DNA from: an uncultured Clostridia bacterium
Lineage (GTDB): Bacteria; Bacillota; Clostridia; Oscillospirales; Ruminococcaceae
NCBI GenBank assembly: GCA_947627875.1
Contig: CANQXS010000002.1
Span: forward strand, 146,603-210,602
Direction: 5' to 3'
Length of the DNA: 64,000 bases
The notes under the pieces were generated by a model, which saw only the letters and a program-made list of their open reading frames with translations, did no database searches and was not told where the DNA came from. The translations under genes and the position numbers were made by a program. Numbering within the stretch: the first letter of the stretch is position 1; each line of letters opens with the position of its first letter. Shown piece after piece: positions 45,477 to 54,429 of the stretch.

Positions 45477-47201
45477 ATGACAGTAGAATTCTGGTACCTC
45501 ATAGGAGCCGCTCTTGTTTTCTGGATGCAAGCCGGCTTTGCGATGGTAGAAACGGGCTTTACAAGAGCCAAAAACGCCGGCAACATTATAATGAAAAACC
45601 TTATGGACTTCTGCATCGGAACGGTCGTTTTTTCGCTCCTCGGCTACACTTTGATGATGGGCGAAGACACGCTCTTCGGGCTTATAGGTCTTCCGAATAT
45701 GGACCTGTTCACCAACTTCAAGGAGTTCATCGCCTCCCCCGCCGACGGGTTCACCGGAGCCTCGACATTCGTATTTAACCTCGTGTTCTGCGCCACCACC
45801 GCGACTATAGTCTCGGGCGCTATGGCTGAAAGAACGAAGTTCTCGGCATACTGCATATACAGCGCGGTAATATCGCTTGTCGTATATCCTATCGAAGCCC
45901 ACTGGATCTGGGGCGGCGGCTGGCTTTCGCAGCTCGGCTTCCACGACTATGCGGGTTCCTGCGCCATTCATATGGTCGGCGGCATCGCCGCGCTCGTAGG
46001 CGCTATATTCCTCGGTCCGAGGATCGGCAAATATGTCCGCGACAAGAGCGGCAAGGTTGTTAAAGTAAACGCCATTCCCGGTCACTCCATAACCCTCGGC
46101 GCTCTCGGAGTTTTCATTCTCTGGCTCGGCTGGTACGGCTTTAACGGCGCCGCCGCAACGAGCGTGAGCGAGCTTGCTTCAATCTTCCTCACCACCACCG
46201 TTGCGCCCTCCGTTGCGACCTGCACGACGATGATATTCACCTGGATTAAAAACGGCAAGCCCGATGTTTCGATGTGCCTCAACGCCTCTTTGGCGGGTCT
46301 TGTCGGCATAACCGCAGGCTGCGACGCTATGGACTGGATAGGCGCCTGCGTAGTCGGCATTGTCTCTGGCATACTCGTTGTAGTCGTGGTTGAAGTCCTC
46401 GACCTTAAGCTTCATATAGACGACCCCGTCGGCGCGGTAGGCGTTCATATGGCAAACGGTATCTGGGGAACGATAGCAGTCGGACTTCTCTCTAACCCCG
46501 ACGCGCCCGCAGGACTTCGCGGTCTCTTCTACACCGGCGAATTCAAACAGCTCGGACTTCAGCTCCTGGGCTTCGGAAGCGTAGCACTCTATGCGGCAGT
46601 TATGATGACTATATTCTTCGCGCTTATTAAGAAGTTCCACGGCATAAGAGTTACCGCAGAGGAAGAGATCATGGGTCTCGACATTCCCGAGCATGGTCTC
46701 CCCTCCGCATACCCCGACTTTATGCCCGCTGTCGATAAGTTCACCTCTTACGGCGACTACGAAGCTCCGACCGTTGTAAGCGGAGACGTTCCCGAGGCGG
46801 AAGCCGTTCCCGTAAGGAAGATGCCCACCTTCACCGGAGATTCTCCGAAATTCACCAAGGTCGAGATCATCTGCAAGGAAGCAAGGTTCGACGCCCTCAA
46901 GAACGCTATGTCGAAGCTCGGCATTACCGGTATGACCGTCTCACACGTTATGGGCTTCGGCGCTCAGAAGGGCAAGCCGGAATATTACCGCGGCGTTCCC
47001 GTCGAGACAAACCTGCTGCCTAAGGTCCAGGTCGATATAGTCGTCTCGAAGATACCCGTAAGAACGGTAATCGAGACCGCCAAGAAGGTGCTCTACACCG
47101 GACATATCGGCGACGGCAAGATATTCGTTTACGACGTTGAGAACGTTGTAAAGGTGAGGACCGGAGAAGAGGGCTACGACGCTCTCCAGGACGTTGAATA
47201 A
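45477..47201 (+). CDS. amt: Ammonium transporter fused to a C-terminal PII signal domain
   Basis: The fusion has 574 residues from the ATG at 45477 (AAAGGTG upstream). Residues ~1-400 form an 11-helix Amt channel with the twin-His pair (in IHMVGG near 164 and GVHMANG near 323). After a linker, residues ~458-570 are a PII domain (KVEIICKEARFDALKNAM; T-loop GFGAQKGKPEYYRG; LLPKVQVDIVV; a VLYTGHIGDGKIFV B-loop). The usual T-loop Tyr51 is replaced by Val, so uridylylation there is not possible. The PII part could gate the channel in cis in response to ATP/2-oxoglutarate. It follows glnN. Confidence 0.93.
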   Translation: MTVEFWYLIGAALVFWMQAGFAMVETGFTRAKNAGNIIMKNLMDFCIGTVVFSLLGYTLMMGEDTLFGLIGLPNMDLFTNFKEFIASPADGFTGASTFVFNLVFCATTATIVSGAMAERTKFSAYCIYSAVISLVVYPIEAHWIWGGGWLSQLGFHDYAGSCAIHMVGGIAALVGAIFLGPRIGKYVRDKSGKVVKVNAIPGHSITLGALGVFILWLGWYGFNGAAATSVSELASIFLTTTVAPSVATCTTMIFTWIKNGKPDVSMCLNASLAGLVGITAGCDAMDWIGACVVGIVSGILVVVVVEVLDLKLHIDDPVGAVGVHMANGIWGTIAVGLLSNPDAPAGLRGLFYTGEFKQLGLQLLGFGSVALYAAVMMTIFFALIKKFHGIRVTAEEEIMGLDIPEHGLPSAYPDFMPAVDKFTSYGDYEAPTVVSGDVPEAEAVPVRKMPTFTGDSPKFTKVEIICKEARFDALKNAMSKLGITGMTVSHVMGFGAQKGKPEYYRGVPVETNLLPKVQVDIVVSKIPVRTVIETAKKVLYTGHIGDGKIFVYDVENVVKVRTGEEGYDALQDVE

Positions 47202-47252
47202 CTCCCCCGCCCTCGTTTAATCAGACATCTTCTCCTGTTGATAAAAAGTGAT

Positions 47253-47299
47253 GCGTTCTGCACCCCGGGACCGCTTTTAGGGTTTCGGGGCGCAAACGC
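47253..47299 (+). promoter_or_regulatory. Long hairpin in the asparagine synthetase leader
   Basis: GCGTT/AACGC, TGC/GCG-type and CCCCG/CGGGG blocks pair across 47253-47299 with one bulge and one mismatch, ending 35 bases before the ATG. No U-tract and no ANTAR-type hexaloop are seen. Confidence 0.45.
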
Positions 47300-47333
47300 T
47301 TGAATCGGCGGGATTTTGAAAGGACAGATATAT

Positions 47334-48911
47334 ATGTGCTCAATAATGGGCTGCTGCGGCGAGACCGACATAAGGCTTTTTAAAGCGGGATTTCAGAGGA
47401 CGAAATCTCGCGGTCCCGACGACAGCCGCATAACCGACACCGGAAGCGGACTTTTGGGCTTCCACCGCCTTGCGATAATGGGGCTCACCCCAGAGGGCAT
47501 GCAGCCCTTTGAACGCGACGGCAGTTATATAGTGTGCAACGGCGAAATTTACGGCTTTGAGAAGATAAAGGAAAAGCTCAGCGAAAAGTATTCCTTTAAG
47601 AGCGGCTCGGACTGCGAGATACTCCTGCCGATGTATTTTGAATACGGCACCGATATGTTTAAAATGCTCGACGCCGAATTCGCGCTTATCCTCTTCGACG
47701 GCAAGACCCGCGAATTCATAGCCGCGCGCGACCCTATCGGCATACGCCCGCTATATTACGGCTATAAGCCCGACGGAAACATCGCTTTTGCGAGCGAGCC
47801 CAAGAACCTTGTCGGGTTATGCGATAAAATTCTGCCCTTCCCTCCCGGTCACTACTATAAAAACGGCGAATTTATCCGCTACCGCGACATTTCAAAAGCC
47901 AAGTCATACTCCCCCGACGGGATCAAAGAAGCGACCAAAAAGATTCACGACCTTCTTAAAAAGGGAATCGAAAAGAGGCTCGTTGCCGACGCTAAGGTAG
48001 GGTATCTTCTGAGCGGCGGGCTCGACAGCTCGCTCGTCTGCGCAGTTGCTCAGAGAGCCTCAAAAGAGCCTATAAAGACCTTCTCGATAGGAATGAGCGG
48101 CGACGCCATTGACCTTAAATATGCACGGCAGGTCGCCGACTACATCGTCAGCAACCACACCGAGGTAATCATCTCGAAGGACGACGTTCTTTCGTCGCTC
48201 GAAAGAGTTATAGAGCTGCTCGGGACCTTCGACATAACCACTATCCGCGCGAGCATAGGAATGTATCTCGTCTGCAAGGCAATCCACGAGCAGACGGATA
48301 TCCGCGTTATACTCACCGGCGAAATTTCAGACGAGCTGTTCGGATATAAATACACCGACTTCGCGCCCTCTGCCGAGGCGTTCCAGAAGGAAGCCGAAAA
48401 GCGTATCCGCGAGCTTCATATGTACGACGTCCTCCGTGCCGACCGCTGCATTTCGGTCAACTCGCTCGAAGCGCGCGTACCCTTCGGGGACCTCGATTTT
48501 GTCGAGTATGTTATGTCGGTAAACCCCGAGCTGAAGCTCAATAAATACAACAAGGGAAAATACCTCCTCAGAAAGGCTTTTGAGGACGGCGACTACCTCC
48601 CCCGCGATATACTCTACCGCGAAAAAGCCGCTTTTTCGGACGCTGTCGGTCACTCGATGGTCGACTACCTAAAGGAATACGCCGAGAGCTTTTACGGCGA
48701 CGCGGAGTTTGAGGAGAAATGCAAAAAATACAGCCACGCGCGCCCTTTCACGAAGGAATCGCTTTTATACCGCGAGATATTCGAGAAGTATTATCCGAAC
48801 CAGTCGCAGATGATAGTTGACTTCTGGATGCCGAACAAGGACTGGGAGGGCTGCAACGTGAACGACCCTTCGGCAAGGGTGCTCTCAAACTACGGCGAAA
48901 GCGGAAAATAG
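47334..48911 (+). CDS. asnB: Glutamine-hydrolysing asparagine synthetase
   Basis: The enzyme has 525 residues; the ATG at 47334 places Cys at position 2, the nucleophile exposed after Met removal (MCSIMGCCG). N-terminal class II glutaminase (~1-190, with RGPDDS and CNGEIYG) and C-terminal ATP-pyrophosphatase domain with YLLSGGLDSSLV near 225 and GEISDELFGYKY near 329. It makes asparagine from aspartate, glutamine and ATP. It follows amt by 130 bases and ends at a terminator, so the plus-strand arm of the nitrogen locus closes here. Confidence 0.96.
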   Translation: MCSIMGCCGETDIRLFKAGFQRTKSRGPDDSRITDTGSGLLGFHRLAIMGLTPEGMQPFERDGSYIVCNGEIYGFEKIKEKLSEKYSFKSGSDCEILLPMYFEYGTDMFKMLDAEFALILFDGKTREFIAARDPIGIRPLYYGYKPDGNIAFASEPKNLVGLCDKILPFPPGHYYKNGEFIRYRDISKAKSYSPDGIKEATKKIHDLLKKGIEKRLVADAKVGYLLSGGLDSSLVCAVAQRASKEPIKTFSIGMSGDAIDLKYARQVADYIVSNHTEVIISKDDVLSSLERVIELLGTFDITTIRASIGMYLVCKAIHEQTDIRVILTGEISDELFGYKYTDFAPSAEAFQKEAEKRIRELHMYDVLRADRCISVNSLEARVPFGDLDFVEYVMSVNPELKLNKYNKGKYLLRKAFEDGDYLPRDILYREKAAFSDAVGHSMVDYLKEYAESFYGDAEFEEKCKKYSHARPFTKESLLYREIFEKYYPNQSQMIVDFWMPNKDWEGCNVNDPSARVLSNYGESGK

Positions 48912-48916
48912 CAAAA

Positions 48917-48946
48917 GAAAAAGCGGTCTTGCGACCGCTTTTTTAT
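48917..48946 (+). terminator. asnB terminator
   Basis: AAAAGCGGTC-TTGC-GACCGCTTTT followed by TTTA. Confidence 0.92.
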
Positions 48947-48963
48947 GGTTTGATTTAAAACCG

Positions 48964-50133
48964 TTATTTGCCGTACTTTCTGACGGTTTCGGCGTTTTCG
49001 GAGTCGGAGACTTCGCACTTGATACGGTTGTAGAACGAGCTGCCGTCGGAATTATGGGTGTCCCAGATAACGGGGATAAAGCCGTAATCCTCCTTGGCGA
49101 GCCTTATAAGCTCGCGCACGCAGTCCTGAGAGCTGCCGTATTCGGGGTTGCTTACCATTCTGCCGGAATAGCCGCCCGTGCATTCGCCGACGAAAACGGG
49201 TATTCCCTCGGCGGTAAAGCGGTTTTTGAGGAGCTCGCACTGCGCGACGGAGTAGTCGTGCCAGTTTTTGCTGCCTATCTGGTTGGACCAGTACATATTG
49301 TTGTCGATGTAATGGACCGAGACCATAAGCTTGTTCTCGGCGGAATCGGTCGGCATTTTGAAGCCGTCGCTCGTTGTTCTGTCGATATTGGTGTTGAAGC
49401 CCGAGGCGATGAGTATGCGCTCGGCGTTGTTGCCGCCCGTCGCGCGGACGGAATCGACGAATATCTGGTTCATCTCGTTGCAGTAGCTGAACTTCTCGGC
49501 GTCAGAGGGGTTAGTGCCCTCTTTTGCTCCTCCGAGATATTCGTTGTAGCCCTCAAAGATAAGGTGGTCGCCGTAATCCTTGAAGTGCTCCGCGACCTGG
49601 GTCCAGACCTTTCCGGCAGCCGCGACTGCGTCTTCGCGGTCGAGGAACATTATCAGCCGCTCGTCGTAGTGGTGCATATTTATTACGACATAAAGACCGT
49701 CTTCAAGAGCCCACTTCACTACCTCTTCGACGCGGTCTATGACCTCGCTGCTGACCTTGAAATCGGAGCCGTCTGCCATTCCGTTGCCCCAGAAAACGGG
49801 TACTCTCAGGGTTTTGAAGCCGGAATCCCTGATGCCGTCAATGATCTCTCGGGTGGTCTCAACGGCTCCCCAGCAGCTTTCGTAGTCGCCGGGCTCGCCG
49901 TCGCCGACGACCTGAGAGAAGCCGCACATATTGGTGTCGTCGTTATAATAAGCCTCGAAGGTGTTGCCGAGGTTGAGCCCCAAGCCCATCTCTTCGACGA
50001 TATCGGTCGCTTTTAAGCCCTCGCGCATCGAATAGATATCAGCCGCTGCAGGGGCTGAGCCGCAGCCCGAAAGCAGCGACAAAAGCAGGACAAAAACGAG
50101 CGTGAGCGAAGTTAATCTTGTAAATTTTGACAT
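48964..50133 (-). CDS. GH5-family glycoside hydrolase lipoprotein (endoglucanase-like)
   Basis: The 389-residue protein has a signal with lipobox LSGC (Cys24), then a GH5 barrel: GLNLGNTFEA near 51, TLRVPVFWG near 108, VINMHHYDE near 150, acid/base Glu198 in FEGYNEYLGG and nucleophile Glu317 in PVFVGECTGG. The family cleaves cellulose and related beta-glucans; here the enzyme should be surface-anchored. It starts 15 bases after dapB on the same strand, so it probably shares the lysine operon transcript, an odd pairing. Confidence 0.92.
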   Translation of the reverse strand: MSKFTRLTSLTLVFVLLLSLLSGCGSAPAAADIYSMREGLKATDIVEEMGLGLNLGNTFEAYYNDDTNMCGFSQVVGDGEPGDYESCWGAVETTREIIDGIRDSGFKTLRVPVFWGNGMADGSDFKVSSEVIDRVEEVVKWALEDGLYVVINMHHYDERLIMFLDREDAVAAAGKVWTQVAEHFKDYGDHLIFEGYNEYLGGAKEGTNPSDAEKFSYCNEMNQIFVDSVRATGGNNAERILIASGFNTNIDRTTSDGFKMPTDSAENKLMVSVHYIDNNMYWSNQIGSKNWHDYSVAQCELLKNRFTAEGIPVFVGECTGGYSGRMVSNPEYGSSQDCVRELIRLAKEDYGFIPVIWDTHNSDGSSFYNRIKCEVSDSENAETVRKYGK

Positions 50134-50148
50134 AGTGCAGCTTCCTTT

Positions 50149-50898
50149 CTAAATCATATCCGACATACTGTAAAGCCCGGGGGCTTTACGGCTGACAAAC
50201 ACTGCGGCGTTGACCGCGCCTACCGCAAACACCTCTTTAGAGGCGGCGGAGTGGCTGAGAGTTATGACCTCGTCGCGGCCGGCGAAGATTACCTCGTGGT
50301 CGCCGACTATCGTTCCCCCGCGGACGGAATGGATGCCTATTTCGGTGCGCTCGCGCTTGCGGCGAACGCTGTGGCGGTCGTAGACATAGTTATAGCAGCC
50401 GTCGCGGGCTTCGTTTATCGAGTCGGCGAGCATCAGCGCGGTGCCGCTCGGGGCGTCGAGCTTCAGGTTGTGGTGGCGCTCGACTATCTCGACGTCGAAC
50501 TGGTCGCCCAGGACCGAAGCCGCCTTCTTTGCGAGCTCGCGGAGAAGGTTTATCCCGAGAGACATATTAGCCGTGAAGAAAATCGGTATCTGAAGCGCCG
50601 CGGAGCGGATCTTTTCGGTCTGCTCGGGGGTGTAGCCCGTTGAGGCGAGGACGAGCGCGACGCCGTTCGTTAGGGCGTAGTTTAAAAGACCGTCGAGAGC
50701 CGAGGGGTGGGAGAAATCGACGATAACGTCGGGAGCCTCTGGGAGTTCGGACGGCGAGGAATATACCGTAAAGTCAGAAAGCTTTACAGTATTGAGGTCG
50801 ATTCCTGCCGTTACCTCGCAGTCGCTTCGGGCTGAGACTACATCGGCGACTGCCCTGCCCATCTTGCCGTTTGCGCCGCTTATAACTATCTTTGTCAA
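50149..50898 (-). CDS. dapB: 4-hydroxy-tetrahydrodipicolinate reductase
   Basis: The enzyme has about 249 residues. The TTG at 50898 gives the usual start (LTKIVISGANGKMG) with AAGGAAG eight bases upstream; a GTG nine bases earlier touches the ribosome site. Motifs: GANGKMGRA Rossmann loop, VDFSHPSAL near 66, and catalytic ERHHNLKLDAPSGTA near 139. Second specific step of the diaminopimelate pathway for lysine and peptidoglycan; also supplies dipicolinate in spores. Confidence 0.96.
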   Translation of the reverse strand: MTKIVISGANGKMGRAVADVVSARSDCEVTAGIDLNTVKLSDFTVYSSPSELPEAPDVIVDFSHPSALDGLLNYALTNGVALVLASTGYTPEQTEKIRSAALQIPIFFTANMSLGINLLRELAKKAASVLGDQFDVEIVERHHNLKLDAPSGTALMLADSINEARDGCYNYVYDRHSVRRKRERTEIGIHSVRGGTIVGDHEVIFAGRDEVITLSHSAASKEVFAVGAVNAAVFVSRKAPGLYSMSDMI

Positions 50899-50949
50899 GG
50901 CTTTCACTTCCTTTGAAATTATTGCTCGGATTTTATATGTAAAGCTTAG

Positions 50950-51840
50950 TTACTTTACAAGCCCGTTTGCGATAAGAGCATCTTTAAGAGCCTCGCGGTC
51001 GCGCTCGGTCATATCGCAGAGCGGCAGGCGGCAGCCTCCGACCCCGAAACCCATCATATTCATAGCCTCTTTTACCGGCACGGGATTTACGTCGATAAAG
51101 AGCTTATTCGCGAGGTCGAGGTATTTCATCATAAGCTCGCGCGCCGAGGCAAAATCGTTGTCGAGGCAGAGGCGGCATATTCTGTGAGTCTCCCGCGGCA
51201 GGATATTCGAGAGCACCGATATAACGCCCTTTGCGCCGAGAGCCATTGTCGGCAGAATAAGGTCGTCGTTGCCGCTGTAAACGGCAAGGTCGTCTCCGCA
51301 GGCGTCAAGAAGCGCCGCGACGAATGAGACATTCCCGCTCGCCTCTTTTACTCCTACCACCTGCGGGTGCTTCGAGAGCTCCTTAAAGGTCTCGACCTTT
51401 ACGGTCAGACCCGTCCGCCCGGGGATATGGTAGAGGATAACGGGCAGCGAAACGCTCTCAAGCATCTTTTCGTAGTGGCGGATAAGACCGTGCTGAGAGG
51501 TCTTGTTGTAATAGGGCGTGACCCATAAAAGACCGTCGGCTCCGGCTTCTTCGGCGGCTTTGGAAGTCTCGATGCCGTAGGCGGTGTCGTTAGAGCCGGT
51601 CGAGCATATCACGGGGACGCGGTGCGCTGCCCTTTTTACGGCATAGCGCATAAGCTCGCGGTGCTCCTCGCCGGAAAGAGTGGCGTTTTCACCGGTGGTG
51701 CCTACTGCGACAATCGCGTCGATGCCGCTTTCTATCTGCCAGTCGATGAGCTCGCCGTATTTATCGAAATTTATACTTCCGTCGGGGTTAAACGGCGTGA
51801 CTATTGCTGTCGCCGCGCCCTCAAAAAGCAGCTTTTTCAT
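50950..51840 (-). CDS. dapA: 4-hydroxy-tetrahydrodipicolinate synthase
   Basis: A 296-residue class I aldolase: TGENATLSGEEH near 49, LWVTPYYNKTSQHGLIRHY near 105, VILYHIPGRTGL near 133 and the Schiff-base Lys in VVGVKEASGN near 160. It condenses pyruvate with aspartate semialdehyde. It lies 33 bases after asd and 42 before dapB. Confidence 0.97.
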   Translation of the reverse strand: MKKLLFEGAATAIVTPFNPDGSINFDKYGELIDWQIESGIDAIVAVGTTGENATLSGEEHRELMRYAVKRAAHRVPVICSTGSNDTAYGIETSKAAEEAGADGLLWVTPYYNKTSQHGLIRHYEKMLESVSLPVILYHIPGRTGLTVKVETFKELSKHPQVVGVKEASGNVSFVAALLDACGDDLAVYSGNDDLILPTMALGAKGVISVLSNILPRETHRICRLCLDNDFASARELMMKYLDLANKLFIDVNPVPVKEAMNMMGFGVGGCRLPLCDMTERDREALKDALIANGLVK

Positions 51841-51873
51841 AAAATACGACCTTTCATATAAATTTGCGATTTA

Positions 51874-52953
51874 TCAGTCGAAATATCCCTTTGCAGCCAG
51901 AAGCTCCGCCGCAAGGACTCCCCCGCCCGCAGCGCCGCGAAGAGTGTTGTGGGAGAGGCAGACAAACTTGTAGTCGAAGAGGACGTCTTCGCGAAGGCGC
52001 CCTATCGAGACCGCCATGCCTCCCTCAAGGTCGCGGTCGAGCTTAGCCTGGGGGCGGTTATCCTCCTCGAAGTAGTTGAGGAACTGCTTCGGCGCGGAGG
52101 GCAGACCGAGAAGCTGAGGCTCGCCCTTGTATTCGCGCCAAGCCTTTATCATTTCCTCTTTCGAGGGCTTGCGGGCAAACTTTACGAATACCGCAGAGGT
52201 ATGACCGTCGGAAACGGGGACGCGCAGGCACTGGGTTGTAATAACGGGCTTTACGGCGGGGACTATTACGCCGTCTTTGAGCTCGCCCCAGATCTTCATA
52301 GGCTCTATTTCGCTCTTCTGCTCCTCGCCCTTTATAAAGGGAATGAGGTTGTCGACCATTTCGGGCCAGGTTTCAAAGGTCTTGCCCGCGCCGGAGATCG
52401 CCTGATAGTTGCAGGCGAGAACGGCTTCGATACCGTATTCCCTGAGCGGATGGAGCGCGGGAACATAGCTCTGGATAGAGCAGTTGGGCTTTACGGCGAT
52501 GAAGCCGCGCTTTGTTCCGAGGCGCTTGCGCTGGGTCTCGATAACGGCGATGTGCTCTGAGTTGCACTCGGGAATGAGCATAGGAACATCGGGGTAGAGG
52601 CGGTGCTCCTTGTTGTTGGAGACGACGGGGCATTCTAACTTTGCGTAGCCCTCTTCGAGCGCGATTATCTCCTCGGACGGCATATCGACCGCGCAGAAGA
52701 CGAAATCGACCTCCGAGGCTATCTCCTTCATATCGGCGGCGGCGTCTTTAACTACTATGTTCGCGACATTTTCGGGAAGCGGGGTTTTCATAGCCCACTT
52801 GGCGCCTACAGCCTCGCGGTAGGTCTTGCCGGCGGAACGCCCCGAAGCAGCGAGGACCTTGATTTTGAACCAAGGGTGGTTTGCAAGGAGCGTTACGAAG
52901 CGCTGCCCAACCATTCCCGTAGCGCCGATGATTCCTACGTTATAATTTTTCAT
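51874..52953 (-). CDS. asd: Aspartate-semialdehyde dehydrogenase (archaeal/eukaryotic-type branch)
   Basis: The enzyme has 359 residues from the ATG at 52953 (AGAGGAA upstream); a reading from 53040 covers the promoter. GIIGATGMVGQRFVTLLANHPWF at the N-terminus, catalytic Cys158 in AVKPNCSIQS and the GAGKTFETWPEM insertion are typical of the branch found mainly in archaea and fungi and in some Clostridia, rather than the common bacterial one. It provides aspartate semialdehyde to dapA just downstream. Confidence 0.95.
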   Translation of the reverse strand: MKNYNVGIIGATGMVGQRFVTLLANHPWFKIKVLAASGRSAGKTYREAVGAKWAMKTPLPENVANIVVKDAAADMKEIASEVDFVFCAVDMPSEEIIALEEGYAKLECPVVSNNKEHRLYPDVPMLIPECNSEHIAVIETQRKRLGTKRGFIAVKPNCSIQSYVPALHPLREYGIEAVLACNYQAISGAGKTFETWPEMVDNLIPFIKGEEQKSEIEPMKIWGELKDGVIVPAVKPVITTQCLRVPVSDGHTSAVFVKFARKPSKEEMIKAWREYKGEPQLLGLPSAPKQFLNYFEEDNRPQAKLDRDLEGGMAVSIGRLREDVLFDYKFVCLSHNTLRGAAGGGVLAAELLAAKGYFD

Positions 52954-52969
52954 ACTGTCAATTCCTCTC

Positions 52970-52998
52970 TTGAAAAAATCATGCAAACGGTATATAAT
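52970..52998 (+). promoter_or_regulatory. queA: queA promoter
   Basis: TTGAAA (52970-52975), 17 bases, TATAAT (52993-52998). It lies inside the region transcribed by the asd promoter. Confidence 0.72.
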
Positions 52999-53011
52999 CA
53001 TATACAAATAC

Positions 53012-53040
53012 AGAATATCACACCGATGCGATTCTGTCAA
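53012..53040 (-). promoter_or_regulatory. asd: asd-dapA-dapB promoter
   Basis: Minus strand TTGACA (53040-53035), 17 bases, TATTCT (53017-53012). The start would be near 53005, leaving a leader of ~50 bases, too short for a lysine riboswitch. Confidence 0.75.
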
Positions 53041-53063
53041 TAAATTTTCGGAGTTAAAACATT

Positions 53064-54107
53064 ATGCTTGATTTAAACGACCTCAAAAAAAGCGATTTTT
53101 ATTACGAGCTCCCCGAGGAGCTGATAGCTCAGACTCCCGTTGAACCGCGCAACAGCTCAAGACTTATGGTCATCGACCGCAAAACCGGCGCGGTTTCTCA
53201 CGACCGCTTCTATAATCTATGCGATCACCTTAAAAAAGGCGACACGCTCGTTGTGAACGATTCGCGCGTTTTGCCCGCAAGGATCTACGGCGAGAGGGAA
53301 TCGAACGGAAGCTTTATAGAATTCCTGCTTTTGGAGCAGAAGGAACAGAACGTCTGGGAAATTCTCTGCCGCCCCGGGAAAAAAGCGAAGGTAGGGACGT
53401 TCTTCACCTTCGGCAACGGCAGGCTGAGAGCCGAGATATTAGACGTTATGGAGGACGGCAACCGGATAGCGAAATTTTACTGCGACGGAAGCCTTTATGA
53501 AGTCCTCGACGATATAGGGCAGATGCCGCTGCCGCCATATATCACAAAAAAGTTAGAGGACAAGGAGCGGTATCAGACCGTTTATTCCCGCGAAACGGGC
53601 TCTGCCGCAGCGCCGACCGCGGGGCTTCACTTCACGAAGGAACAGCTCAAGGACCTCGAGAGCAGAGGGGTAAATATCGCTTATGTAACGCTGCATGTCG
53701 GGCTCGGGACGTTCCGACCCGTCAAGGAAGAATCCGTCGCGGAGCATAAGATGCACAGCGAATTTTACGTCCTGCCGCAGAAGACCGCCGACATTATCAA
53801 CAGGACCAAAGCCGAGGGCGGGCGGGTAATAGCCGTCGGGACGACCTCCTGCCGAACGCTTGAAAGCGTTGTTAAGAAATTAGGGAGGATAGCCGCAGAC
53901 GAGGGCTCGACGGATATTTTCATCTACCCCGGATACGAGTTCGGCGCGATTGACGGGCTGATAACGAACTTCCACCTGCCCGAGAGCACGCTTATAATGC
54001 TGGTTTCGGCTTTTGCGGGGTATGAAAACACGATGAACGCCTACCGCATAGCCGTTGAGGAAAGGTACAGGTTCTTCTCGTTCGGAGATGCGATGATGAT
54101 AGTGTGA
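53064..54107 (+). CDS. queA: S-adenosylmethionine:tRNA ribosyltransferase-isomerase
   Basis: The 347-residue protein matches QueA throughout: [21 protein letters not shown] near 15, [12 protein letters not shown] near 71, [11 protein letters not shown] near 190, [12 protein letters not shown] near 212 and [17 protein letters not shown] near 304. It transfers the ribosyl moiety of SAM to preQ1 in tRNA, the penultimate step of queuosine synthesis. No tgt follows; the downstream 560 bases contain only repeats. Confidence 0.97.
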   Translation: MLDLNDLKKSDFYYELPEELIAQTPVEPRNSSRLMVIDRKTGAVSHDRFYNLCDHLKKGDTLVVNDSRVLPARIYGERESNGSFIEFLLLEQKEQNVWEILCRPGKKAKVGTFFTFGNGRLRAEILDVMEDGNRIAKFYCDGSLYEVLDDIGQMPLPPYITKKLEDKERYQTVYSRETGSAAAPTAGLHFTKEQLKDLESRGVNIAYVTLHVGLGTFRPVKEESVAEHKMHSEFYVLPQKTADIINRTKAEGGRVIAVGTTSCRTLESVVKKLGRIAADEGSTDIFIYPGYEFGAIDGLITNFHLPESTLIMLVSAFAGYENTMNAYRIAVEERYRFFSFGDAMMIV

Positions 54108-54120
54108 GGGGCGAAAAGAA

Positions 54121-54375
54121 TTAAAAGTTTTCGGTCCACCCTTTTTCAAAAAGATAAGCGTTATTTCTTGCCGCTCGCTCTCCCTCGCCGTTACGGCTTG
54201 GCTCGGGGAGCTTGCGGAGAAATAATCGCGTATCTCGGGTGGCGGGGTCAAGGCGCAGGGTATTCGGGCCGAGAGCGAAGCGAACGACAGATGCGGCGTG
54301 CAGGCAGTAGGGCTTGTGCAAACTTGGACGCCGCATTGGTTCCCCATTTGCCGAGCAGAGTGAGGCAAATAAATA
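54121..54375 (-). repeat. Structured dispersed repeat, copy A
   Basis: Read on the minus strand it shares with copy B (60365-60614) an ATTTGCC/GGCAAAT inverted repeat, a 46-base hairpin (54291-54336; ATGCGGCGT/ACGCCGCAT arms, about 28-base loop nearly identical in both) and a shared end TTTTTGAAAAAGG...GACCGAAAACTTTT. The middle differs. ORFs within it are not credible genes. Confidence 0.75.
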
Positions 54376-54429
54376 GATTGCCGCCTTTCGGCGGGATAAG
54401 ATTCGGCAAACGCCGCACGTTTTTTGCTT

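Noticed and set aside
52954..53063. Lysine riboswitch before asd-dapA-dapB
   Set aside because: The leader is about 50 bases, far too short, with no L-box elements.
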